NCBI GenBank assembly: GCA_900556745.1
Contig: USPU01000002.1
Location: 1-49,797, forward strand
Reading direction: 5' to 3'
DNA length: 49,797 nt
From: an uncultured Veillonellaceae bacterium
GTDB taxonomy: Bacteria > Bacillota > Negativicutes > Veillonellales > Negativicoccaceae
Shown piece by piece: positions 14,809-22,365 of this stretch. The notes under the pieces are model-generated. The model did not search any database, had not been told where the DNA came from, and worked only from the letters and a program-made list of their open reading frames with translations. The translations under genes were made by a program, and so were the position numbers. Positions within the stretch are counted from its first letter, which is position 1, and every line of letters starts with the position of its first letter.

Positions 14809-17412
14809 TTAGTCGATCGTTTGTTCAATTTCTTCCTGGGTAAAGGCTTCCAAAACATCGCCTTCTTTGACATCGCGGTAGCTTTCAATCGAAATCCCGC
14901 ATTCATATCCTTCCGCCACTTCTTTAACGTCATCTTTAAAGCGGCGGAGCGATGCTATGCTTCCTTCATGAATAACGATGCCGTCGCGAATTAAACGCAA
15001 TTCCGCATTGTTGGTAATCTTGCCTTCCGTAACGTACGAACCGGCGACAATCACCTTCGGCGTCGGAATCACCTGACGCACTTCCGCACGTCCCAAGACA
15101 ACTTCACGGAACTTCGGTGCCAACATGCCCTGCATTGCCTGCTTGATATCGTCAATCGCATCATAAATGACACGGTAAGTGCGCATATCAACCTGTTCCT
15201 GTTCGGCAATTTTACGGATATTGGCATCCGGCCGTACGTTAAAGCCGATGATCAACGCATTCGCCGCGGAAGCCAGCATGATATCCGATTCGGAAATCGC
15301 GCCGACGCCGGCGTGCACGACATCAATCCGTACTTCCGGATTTTTAATCCCTTCAAAGGACTGGCGCAGCGCTTCGACCGACCCCTGTACATCCGCTTTG
15401 ATGACGATATTCAAGTTTTTCAGTTCGCCTTCTTTGATCTGATTGAAAAGATCATCCAGAGTGACTTTCTGCGAACGATTTTGTTCTTCGTATTTCTGTT
15501 TGGCAATGCGTTTTTCCGCAATGCTGCGCGCATCCCGTTCATCCATGGCGTACAGCAGTTCACCCGCCGTCGGAACATCGGACAAACCGAGTACTTCGAC
15601 CGGTGTCGACGGTTCCGCCTTTTTAATAAGATCGCCGCGTTCGTTGTTCATCGCGCGGACACGACCGAATGCCGTACCCGAAACGATACCGTCACCGGTA
15701 CGCAACGTACCGTTTTGAATCAGAACGGTAACGACCGGACCGCGACCTTTGTCCAGTTCCCCTTCGACGACTACGCCGATCGCGTTACGGTTCGGATTCG
15801 CTTTCAGTTCCAACACCTCCGCTACCAGCAAAATATTTTCCAACAGGTCATCAATGCCCTGATGTTTTTTCGCGGATACCGGTACCATGATGGTATCGCC
15901 GCCCCAGTCTTCCGGCAACAGCCCGTGTTCCGCCAGCTGCTGTTTGACAAGGTCCGGGTTGGCGGCCGGTTTATCCATTTTATTGATCGCGACAATAATC
16001 GGCACTTTCGCCGCTTTCGCGTGGTCAATTGCTTCCAGTGTTTGCGGCATAACACCGTCGTCGGCGGCGACTACGAGAACGGCAATATCCGTCACCTGTG
16101 CGCCGCGCGCGCGCATCGCCGTAAACGCTTCGTGTCCAGGCGTATCCAGGAATACTACTTTCTTTCCTTGGTAACGAATCTGATACGCACCGATATGCTG
16201 CGTGATACCGCCCGCTTCGCGCGCTGTCACGTGGGTCTTGCGGATCGTGTCCAGAAGCGATGTTTTACCGTGGTCGACGTGTCCCATGATCGTCACTACC
16301 GGCGGGCGCGGCAGAAGATCTTCCGGCGCGTCTTCGATTTCCGGAATTTCCGTACCGTCTTCTTCCGGTTCCATCTCGAGCAACGTAATACCATATTCTT
16401 CCGCCAACAATTCAACCGCATCACGATCGACTTCCTGGTTGATCGTTGCCATAATGCCGAGCAGCATCAACCGTTTGATGACATCACCGACTTCTTTTTT
16501 GAATAATTCGGCAAGTTCTTTTACGGTTACGGACGGCGGCATCGCTACTTCAGTAACGGCCTCCGCATTGTCGTGAGCATGCTCGTTTTTATTTTTGCCT
16601 TTGGCGCGTGATTTTTTGATGGATTGCGCCAACAGCGATGTGCCGCGTTCTTTGCCGCGACGATCATTTTTGTTTTGATTCCGACCGCGCTGATTGCGGC
16701 GTTGATTACGATTGGCTTTACGCCCGCCGCGATCCTTGCCGGAGCCCTCTTCCAGATTCGCTACCGCATTGTGATCCGCCATATTGCGGCTCGACGATTG
16801 CGTGCGTTGCGCCGCTTTATGCGCACGCTTTTCAACCGGTCGGGAAGAACGCTGTCCTTCGTCCGCACGCAGTTTTTCTTCAGGACGTACCGTCGGTTGT
16901 GCTTTTTTCTGTGGTGAACGCCGGATATCGGCGCCGCCATGCTGCTGCACATTGACGCTGCGTTCCTGTTTTTTGGCCGATTCCGCACGCTTAACGGCGA
17001 CCTGCTTCGCAGGCGCCGATTTCGCCGCCTGCTTTGCCGCAACTTTTTGCGGGCGCGGTTGCACTTTCGGCTTTGTTTCCAGCTTACGTCCCTTGCCGTC
17101 CACTAAAAACTCTTCTTTCGGCTTGCCCGATTGCTGATCAAACCGCACGGTCCGTGCCGGACGACGCCGACGCGGTTGTTTTGGGGTCGAGGGAGATGCG
17201 GCTGCCGCCGATTTGGTCGCTGCGGCTTTGGTTTCCGTCGAACCTGTTGCCGGCTTACCTGCATACACCCGATCCAACAGTTGTTTGGTTTTTTCGTCTA
17301 CGACACTCAAATGGCTTTTGACTTCCACATTATGCGATTTCAATGTCGAAATGATATCTTTATCTGTCTTGTTATATTGTTTTGCTAATTCCCAGACTCG
17401 AAATTTCTGCAT
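14809..17412 (-). CDS. infB: Translation initiation factor IF-2
   Basis: GTPase of 867 residues that brings initiator fMet-tRNA to the 30S subunit. The IF2_N module is at residues 1-50. A long lysine/arginine/alanine/glutamine-rich linker of low complexity (about 55-280) follows, then a second IF2_N-like module. The G domain starts near 370 with [20 protein letters not shown] and [11 protein letters not shown]. Domains II to IV follow to the C terminus with the fMet-tRNA-binding part ([16 protein letters not shown]). Standard for this operon; AAGGAGGAG precedes the ATG. Confidence 0.97.
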   Translation of the reverse strand: MQKFRVWELAKQYNKTDKDIISTLKSHNVEVKSHLSVVDEKTKQLLDRVYAGKPATGSTETKAAATKSAAAASPSTPKQPRRRRPARTVRFDQQSGKPKEEFLVDGKGRKLETKPKVQPRPQKVAAKQAAKSAPAKQVAVKRAESAKKQERSVNVQQHGGADIRRSPQKKAQPTVRPEEKLRADEGQRSSRPVEKRAHKAAQRTQSSSRNMADHNAVANLEEGSGKDRGGRKANRNQRRNQRGRNQNKNDRRGKERGTSLLAQSIKKSRAKGKNKNEHAHDNAEAVTEVAMPPSVTVKELAELFKKEVGDVIKRLMLLGIMATINQEVDRDAVELLAEEYGITLLEMEPEEDGTEIPEIEDAPEDLLPRPPVVTIMGHVDHGKTSLLDTIRKTHVTAREAGGITQHIGAYQIRYQGKKVVFLDTPGHEAFTAMRARGAQVTDIAVLVVAADDGVMPQTLEAIDHAKAAKVPIIVAINKMDKPAANPDLVKQQLAEHGLLPEDWGGDTIMVPVSAKKHQGIDDLLENILLVAEVLELKANPNRNAIGVVVEGELDKGRGPVVTVLIQNGTLRTGDGIVSGTAFGRVRAMNNERGDLIKKAEPSTPVEVLGLSDVPTAGELLYAMDERDARSIAEKRIAKQKYEEQNRSQKVTLDDLFNQIKEGELKNLNIVIKADVQGSVEALRQSFEGIKNPEVRIDVVHAGVGAISESDIMLASAANALIIGFNVRPDANIRKIAEQEQVDMRTYRVIYDAIDDIKQAMQGMLAPKFREVVLGRAEVRQVIPTPKVIVAGSYVTEGKITNNAELRLIRDGIVIHEGSIASLRRFKDDVKEVAEGYECGISIESYRDVKEGDVLEAFTQEEIEQTID

Positions 17413-17423
17413 ATAACTCCTCC

Positions 17424-17729
17424 TTACTCGTCCAGTCGTTCACGAACGGCCCTTGCCAACCCCCGATCCATGATCAACACAGCGACACGTCGGTTTTTCC
17501 CGATCGCATCTCCCAGTTCCGTTGCCGTGGCCGTGAAGCAATAATCGATCTGTTCGCGTTCGGCCAAATGGACCAGCTTTTCACGATTATTACGGGCACA
17601 GTCCGCAGCAATGATCAAGAGCTCTCCGTCGCCATTGCGCAACGTTTTAATTAAGGTGTCACTCCCCGAAATCACATTTCCGGAACGCTGAGCAATTCCC
17701 AATAGGGATAACGCACGTTCCAAGTTCAT
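17424..17729 (-). CDS. ylxQ: L7Ae-family RNA-binding protein YlxQ
   Basis: Protein of 101 residues with the L7Ae/L30e fold: [41 protein letters not shown], and [13 protein letters not shown]. Bacillus YlxQ binds kink-turn RNA in vitro; its cellular role is unknown. ATG 17729 overlaps the ylxR stop (ATGA) and has GGAGGAG just upstream. Longer upstream reading is an in-frame extension over ylxR and is not used. Confidence 0.88.
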   Translation of the reverse strand: MNLERALSLLGIAQRSGNVISGSDTLIKTLRNGDGELLIIAADCARNNREKLVHLAEREQIDYCFTATATELGDAIGKNRRVAVLIMDRGLARAVRERLDE

Positions 17730-17992
17730 GCCAGTTGCTCCTCCAGATCTTTGTACACCTGCTCCGGTACATTGCGTTTCAACGACCGTTCTAAACCGTG
17801 CGAAGTATATGCTTTTGCCAAACACTCCGCGCTGGGACAAATGTAGGCGCCGCGTCCGGGCGCTTTGCCGGTGGGATCCAGTTTAATTTCTCCGCTCGCG
17901 GGAGCCACGATGCGAACCATATCCCGTTTATCTTTCATCGCGCCGCAACCGACACAACGTCGCAGCGGTAATTTTTTAGTTTTCTTCATCAT
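17726..17992 (-). CDS. ylxR: YlxR-family RNA-binding protein (RNase P modulator RnpM)
   Basis: Protein of 88 residues. LPLRRCVGCGAMKDKRDMVRIV and the GRGAYICPSAECLAKA motif are the YlxR signature, with Cys residues that may bind metal. In Bacillus the homologue (RnpM) binds and regulates RNase P RNA, whose gene is also in this window at 39739-40075. It overlaps nusA by 17 nt. Confidence 0.92.
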   Translation of the reverse strand: MMKKTKKLPLRRCVGCGAMKDKRDMVRIVAPASGEIKLDPTGKAPGRGAYICPSAECLAKAYTSHGLERSLKRNVPEQVYKDLEEQLA

Positions 17993-19142
17993 GCGGGGTC
18001 ACCTCATCGCCAGGCAACGTTTCTTCGGACTGCGCCGCTCCCATGGTCGCATCCAATTCCGCAAGCAAATCTTCCTCATCGTCATCATAGAAGTCTTCAA
18101 AACCGTCTTCCGCGGCTTGGGATTCACTCTTAATATCAATCTTCCAATTTGTCAGTTTGGCCGCCAAGCGTGCGTTTTGACCGGCTTTACCGATCGCCAG
18201 CGACAATTGGTAATCCGGAACAATAACATGGGATGTTTTTTCTTCATCCCAGACGCTGACCGAAATGACCTTTGACGGACTGAGTGAGTTGGCGATATAC
18301 AGCGCCGGATCTTCATCCCAGCGCACGATATCGATCTTTTCGTCATGCAACTCATCCACGATATTTTGCACGCGTTGTCCTTTCGGACCGACGCAGGCAC
18401 CTACCGGATCGATGTTTCCATCCACGGAGTACACCGATATTTTCGAACGTGAACCCGCTTCGCGAGCCACGGATTTGATTTCCACCGTACCGTCATAAAT
18501 TTCCGGTACTTCCAGTTCAAAGAGGCGTTTCAACAGTCCCGGATGCGTCCGTGACAAGATGATCTGCGGTCCTTTGGACGTTTTCTTTACTTCCACCACA
18601 TAACATTTCAATCGATTTTTCGGACGGTACCGTTCGCCGGGGATCTGCTCGGTGGAAGGCAAAATGCCTTCCGTCTTGCCCAAGCTGACGTATACGGTCT
18701 TATTGTCAATTCGTTCGATCATGCCGGTCAGGACATCTCCTTCACGGCCGACGAATTCATCGTAGATCACATTGCGTTCCGCTTCTTTCAAACGTTGCGT
18801 CATGACTTGTTTTGCGGTCTGCGCCGCCATGCGACCGAAATTTTTCGGCGTCACTTCCTGCTGCACAAGATCGCCCACCGCATATGCCGAGTTTAATGCC
18901 TGCGCATCCGTGAGCGAAATTTCCAATTCCGGATCTTCGACGTTTTCCACCACCGTCTTGGTCACAAAAATATGGTACACGCCCGTTTCCCGATCAATCG
19001 TCGCCGTCGCTTCGGCATGCGTTCCGGTTTCGCGTTTGTATGCGCTGAGCAATACCGCTTCAAGCGATTCGAATATAACGTCCGCGGGCAAACCTTTTTC
19101 CGTTTTCAAGAATTGCACCGCTTGTAATAGTTCCTGATTCAT
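17976..19142 (-). CDS. nusA: Transcription termination/antitermination factor NusA
   Basis: 388 residues. N-terminal RNA polymerase-binding domain, then S1 domain (GDVLTGMIERIDNKTVYVSLGKTEGILP), then two KH domains (GACVGPKGQRVQNIVDEL; LAIGKAGQNARLAAKLT). The C-terminal acidic tail (about 350-388) has no AR repeats, as in Bacillota. It modulates pausing, intrinsic termination and antitermination. The start has a GGGGGGAAG site 13 nt after rimP. Confidence 0.96.
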   Translation of the reverse strand: MNQELLQAVQFLKTEKGLPADVIFESLEAVLLSAYKRETGTHAEATATIDRETGVYHIFVTKTVVENVEDPELEISLTDAQALNSAYAVGDLVQQEVTPKNFGRMAAQTAKQVMTQRLKEAERNVIYDEFVGREGDVLTGMIERIDNKTVYVSLGKTEGILPSTEQIPGERYRPKNRLKCYVVEVKKTSKGPQIILSRTHPGLLKRLFELEVPEIYDGTVEIKSVAREAGSRSKISVYSVDGNIDPVGACVGPKGQRVQNIVDELHDEKIDIVRWDEDPALYIANSLSPSKVISVSVWDEEKTSHVIVPDYQLSLAIGKAGQNARLAAKLTNWKIDIKSESQAAEDGFEDFYDDDEEDLLAELDATMGAAQSEETLPGDEVTPHDEEN

Positions 19143-19155
19143 TTCTTCCCCCCTG

Positions 19156-19614
19156 CTAAAATGACACGTGCAACCGTACCGTCGCTATGTCGGCACGTGG
19201 AATTTCTTCTTTTCCCGCTTCGGTTTCCAATTGCAGCGCCGCCTCCGTATAGCCTAAAAGCGTCGCTGTAAATTCTTTATGACCGGCACGGGCACTGTAT
19301 AATTTCACATCGACTTCGCTACCGGCATAACGATCGAAATCACGGTCTTTTTTTAATACACGGTCAATGCCGGGAGACGATACTTCCAGTAAATAGTTGT
19401 TGGCAATAAAATCCGCCTTATCCAGCTCGGTGCTGAGTGCTTCACTCATCGTCTGGCAATCTGTCAGATCCACGCCGCCCTCTTTATCGATGTAGACTCG
19501 CAAGATCCAGTCCTGCTCCCGCACATATTCCACATCGACAAGTTCCATTCCGGCCGCTTTCACCAACGGTTCCGCCAATTCTTCTACGCATACTGCGACT
19601 TTTTTCTGCGCCAT
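19156..19614 (-). CDS. rimP: Ribosome maturation factor RimP
   Basis: 152 residues; needed for 30S assembly. VDVEYVREQDWILRVYIDKEGGV, TDCQTMSEALSTELD and YLLEVSSPGIDRVLKKDRDF are the family motifs (two-domain, alpha/beta then SH3-like). ATG 19614 is preceded by GGGAGGG; an upstream in-frame codon at 19677 would run through the leader hairpin and is rejected. First gene of the operon. Confidence 0.94.
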   Translation of the reverse strand: MAQKKVAVCVEELAEPLVKAAGMELVDVEYVREQDWILRVYIDKEGGVDLTDCQTMSEALSTELDKADFIANNYLLEVSSPGIDRVLKKDRDFDRYAGSEVDVKLYSARAGHKEFTATLLGYTEAALQLETEAGKEEIPRADIATVRLHVSF

Positions 19615-19640
19615 GTTATCCCTCCCTGCAAAGTGTGTAA

Positions 19641-19670
19641 CTGCAAGAAAGAGTGAGCCGCGGCTCACTC
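19641..19670 (-). promoter_or_regulatory. Hairpin in the rimP leader (possible attenuator)
   Basis: A perfect 20-nt palindrome (GAGTGAGCCG/CGGCTCACTC, 19651-19670) is followed on minus by TTTCTT. It lies downstream of the predicted start site and upstream of the rimP start, so it would be inside the 5' UTR. It could be a weak terminator or attenuator, or a terminator for the preceding gene. Confidence 0.5.
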
Positions 19671-19701
19671 CTCCCATAAAAAACCATTAATTATTTATGT
19701 C

Positions 19702-19730
19702 ATTATATCATATCGAAAAAAGCAGCGCAA
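19702..19730 (-). promoter_or_regulatory. Promoter of the rimP-nusA-infB operon
   Basis: TTGCGC (19725-19730) and TATAAT (19702-19707) on minus with a 17-nt spacer. It sits immediately after the stop codon of the 220-residue gene of unknown function. Predicted start near 19695 leaves a leader of about 80 nt containing the hairpin. Confidence 0.7.
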
Positions 19731-19733
19731 ATT

Positions 19734-20393
19734 TCATCCGTCCAAGGCGGACAAAGTCGCCGCCAAATGCGCCTCGATTTTTTGCGAAAGTTCTTTTACC
19801 GTGGCCGCATCAAAATCGTGCACGATACCGGGGACACCTTGATTTCTCGTCTCGGCAAAAAAATCATCACGAAATACATTGTAGAAAAACAGTATCCCCT
19901 TCGTATTGGTCGCATCGGCATACGCCAAAATAATATAGGATCCGTTTAAGCCGAGAATCGGCGCCGAAGGCACAATAACGCGACGGTAGCGGCGGTACGC
20001 TTCCGGTATGCCATGTTCGCTCTCCCAATCCAAAATACCGGCGTTTTTCACTAATATGGATGCGGTTTCATCGCGACGTACAAAACGATCTGTGACCACT
20101 CGCACAAAATCGGCTTGGAGAATCTTCCAAAAATCCGCCGCGCTGTCATATGTAAATCGAATATCCGTCAGCACGATAAGGCCCAAATCATATTTCACCA
20201 TAAAGTCGGCGGTTTCATCTGCATACAAGCCTAAAATACGCCAGCCGAAAGAAGCTTCTTCATAGCAAAATAAAATATGCCGCTCCCGCTCTTCCGCGGA
20301 AAGCTCGCGGCGTTTCCATGAACCAATCGCGGTCGGCAAATCAACCGCATTTTCCATTTCCGCTAATAGATTTTCATATGTCGCACTATCCAT
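19734..20393 (-). CDS. Conserved-looking protein of unknown function
   Basis: 219 residues, not recognised. No signal peptide, membrane segment or catalytic motif is seen. The sequence is acidic with alternating hydrophobic and charged segments (GLIVLTDIRFTYDS, GSYIILAYADATNTKG, ILFFYNVFRDDFFAE), suggesting a soluble alpha/beta domain. The start at ATG 20393 directly follows the lytic transglycosylase stop, with GAGGACG upstream; ATG 20408 would overlap that gene. It is the last gene of the polA-mutM-coaE unit and runs up to the rimP promoter. Codon use looks like its neighbours. Confidence 0.75.
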   Translation of the reverse strand: MDSATYENLLAEMENAVDLPTAIGSWKRRELSAEERERHILFCYEEASFGWRILGLYADETADFMVKYDLGLIVLTDIRFTYDSAADFWKILQADFVRVVTDRFVRRDETASILVKNAGILDWESEHGIPEAYRRYRRVIVPSAPILGLNGSYIILAYADATNTKGILFFYNVFRDDFFAETRNQGVPGIVHDFDAATVKELSQKIEAHLAATLSALDG

Positions 20394-20394
20394 G

Positions 20395-20952
20395 TTATTC
20401 GTCCTCATGTTGGTGAAAATAATCCGCGTAAATGGACTGGTAATGTAATACGCTCGTTACAAATTCACGTGTTTCCGGAAACGGAATTTCTTCTACCGCA
20501 GGAGCACGTTCGTGCCACCCGTACGTATCCATCCATTCCTCCACATGACCTCGTCCCGCGTTATAGGCCGCCAGGGCAAGTACGGGAGAGTGAAAATGAT
20601 CATACAGATAACGTAAGTACCATGTCCCGTTGGCAATATTTTCCTCCGGATCGGTAAGGTTTCGTACTTTTGTGTCTCGCTGCTCGGCAATCCAATGAGC
20701 CGTCACCGGCATTAGCTGCATCAAACCGATCGCGCCGCGGGGCGAAACCGCATTCGCCTGAAAACGGCTTTCGGTAAAAATCACGGCGGCTACCAGTTCG
20801 GGCGGCAAGTCATTTTGCTCCGCATAGGTTTCCACCAGCGACGGGTAGGATACTTTATGAAAATAGTTGTACGCGATGTAGTCGGCTCCATATAAAAAAT
20901 ACCAAACGCCGAATACGAGCATGAAAAGCGACCACCAAGTTCGTTTACGCAT
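20395..20952 (-). CDS. Membrane-anchored lytic transglycosylase (SLT domain)
   Basis: Cleaves peptidoglycan glycan strands. 185 residues. An N-terminal membrane anchor (WWSLFMLVFGVWYFLYGADYIAY) precedes the SLT domain: VIFTESRFQANAVSP with the catalytic Glu, GAIGLMQLMP, the NIANGTWYLRYLYDHF segment and ALAAYNAGRGHVEEW. The domain ends in FPETREFVTSVLHYQSIY, the usual C-terminal motif. It overlaps coaE by 8 nt. Position after coaE is known in other Bacillota. Confidence 0.9.
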   Translation of the reverse strand: MRKRTWWSLFMLVFGVWYFLYGADYIAYNYFHKVSYPSLVETYAEQNDLPPELVAAVIFTESRFQANAVSPRGAIGLMQLMPVTAHWIAEQRDTKVRNLTDPEENIANGTWYLRYLYDHFHSPVLALAAYNAGRGHVEEWMDTYGWHERAPAVEEIPFPETREFVTSVLHYQSIYADYFHQHEDE

Positions 20953-21550
20953 GAGTTTCTTCCCGTAAGTCTTTTAATAATCTTTCCAATTGCTGATGCG
21001 TGTCCAATAAGCTGCCGCTGTTATCGATGATGACATCGGCAAAATTTTCCCGCAGCTGCGGATCCAGTTGCGCCGCCAGCCGCCGCTTCGCCATTTCTGC
21101 CGAAAGGCCGTTGCGCAGACGCAAGCGTTCTATCTGCTGCGCCCGCGTAGCGCGCACCACCCACACCTGATCGACTTTGTTTTGCCAGCCGAGATCGATC
21201 AGAAGCGGAATGTCCCACACCATAAACGGCTCACCCGCCGCAGCAAGTCGGTCCGACTCCTGTTCAAACCAATCCAAAATCGCCGGATGCATAATCGCGT
21301 TCAGCTTTTTGCGGGCCGCGCTGTCATTAAAAATGACATCCGCTAATTTGGCACGATGCACCTGCTGATCCGGTTGTAAAATTCCCACGCCGAACTCTTC
21401 AACTATGGCATCGTAAACCGCATGCCCCGGTCTTACCACCAGGCGAGCGGCCCAATCCGCATCCAGGATCGGTACGTCATGTTGTTGCAGCCAACGACTG
21501 ACTTCGCTTTTACCGGAAGCAATGCCGCCGGTGAGACCGATTTTCTTCAT
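20945..21550 (-). CDS. coaE: Dephospho-CoA kinase
   Basis: Last step of coenzyme A synthesis. 201 residues from ATG 21550. P-loop GLTGGIASGKSEVSRWL at the N terminus, LDADWAARLVV, HPAILDWF, WDIPLLIDLGW and the LRNGLSAEMAKRRLAAQL lid region follow the family. Start chosen because upstream residues in frame overlap mutM and lack family similarity; no strong ribosome-binding site is visible. Its ATG follows the mutM stop by 2 nt. Confidence 0.93.
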   Translation of the reverse strand: MKKIGLTGGIASGKSEVSRWLQQHDVPILDADWAARLVVRPGHAVYDAIVEEFGVGILQPDQQVHRAKLADVIFNDSAARKKLNAIMHPAILDWFEQESDRLAAAGEPFMVWDIPLLIDLGWQNKVDQVWVVRATRAQQIERLRLRNGLSAEMAKRRLAAQLDPQLRENFADVIIDNSGSLLDTHQQLERLLKDLREETHA

Positions 21551-21552
21551 TT

Positions 21553-22365
21553 TTATTTTTGACAGTGAGGACAATACACTGTCGTTCTGCCTCCTAAATG
21601 AATGCTTTGTAACAGATGTTGACACCGTTTGCAAGGTAAACCTTTGCGCCCGTATACGGCAAGGCGTTGCACATGCAAGCCTCGTTTACCGGCACTGTCG
21701 CGGTAATCCCGAAATGACGTGCCGCCGTCCTCGATACTTTCCGTAAAGACCGTTTTGAGTGCTGCCAGTAAGCGCCGCGCTTTCGGTCGTGTCAAACGAT
21801 CGGCGCGCATTTGCGGTCGCAATCCGGCCAGAAATAATGCTTCATCCGCATAAATATTGCCGACGCCGGCGATGACCCGCTGATCCAACAGCAAGGTTTT
21901 AAGCGCCACCTTGCGTCCTCGTGAAGCCGTGTATAAAACAAGCTCCGATGTCTGCGAAGAAAATGGCTCCGGTCCCAATTTCAGCAGCGGCGGATACATG
22001 GTAAGATCGGCGCGGCGCAACAGCGTCAGGCCGCCGAACGTGCGCACATCTTTAAAATACAATACAGCCGGCGGCGCGAGCCGGATTTCAACGCGTACAT
22101 GCGAAATCGAAGCGTCGTGCGTCCGATATAAAAGCGCGCCCGTCATTCGCAAGTGCCCTACGAGCACCAACCGTTCGGTATAGAGCAGCAAGTATTTTCC
22201 ACGCCGCTTTACCTCGGTAAAACGGGTCCCGATCAGTTCCGGGAGTAAGCCTTGCGGATCCGCAAAGGCTTTGGCGAGATGAACTTTTATCTCTGTAATT
22301 TCCTGGCCGGGCAACACTTCGTTCAGCTGGCGACAAATGACTTCCACTTCCGGCAATTCCGGCAT
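21553..22365 (-). CDS. mutM: Formamidopyrimidine-DNA glycosylase
   Basis: Removes 8-oxoguanine and ring-opened purines from DNA. 270 residues. The mature N terminus PELPEVEVICRQL carries catalytic Pro2 and Glu3; a Lys (RRGKYLLLY) and the helix-two-turn-helix (VIAGVGNIYADEALF) follow. The C-terminal zinc finger is CKRCQHLLQ...TVYCPHCQK with four Cys. ATG 22365 overlaps the polA stop by one base (TAATG), coupling the two repair genes. Confidence 0.95.
   Translation of the reverse strand: MPELPEVEVICRQLNEVLPGQEITEIKVHLAKAFADPQGLLPELIGTRFTEVKRRGKYLLLYTERLVLVGHLRMTGALLYRTHDASISHVRVEIRLAPPAVLYFKDVRTFGGLTLLRRADLTMYPPLLKLGPEPFSSQTSELVLYTASRGRKVALKTLLLDQRVIAGVGNIYADEALFLAGLRPQMRADRLTRPKARRLLAALKTVFTESIEDGGTSFRDYRDSAGKRGLHVQRLAVYGRKGLPCKRCQHLLQSIHLGGRTTVYCPHCQK

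Noticed and set aside
15313..16506. Open frame of 397 codons on plus
   Set aside because: Antisense to the GTPase region of infB; Arg/Phe-rich composition typical of a shadow frame.
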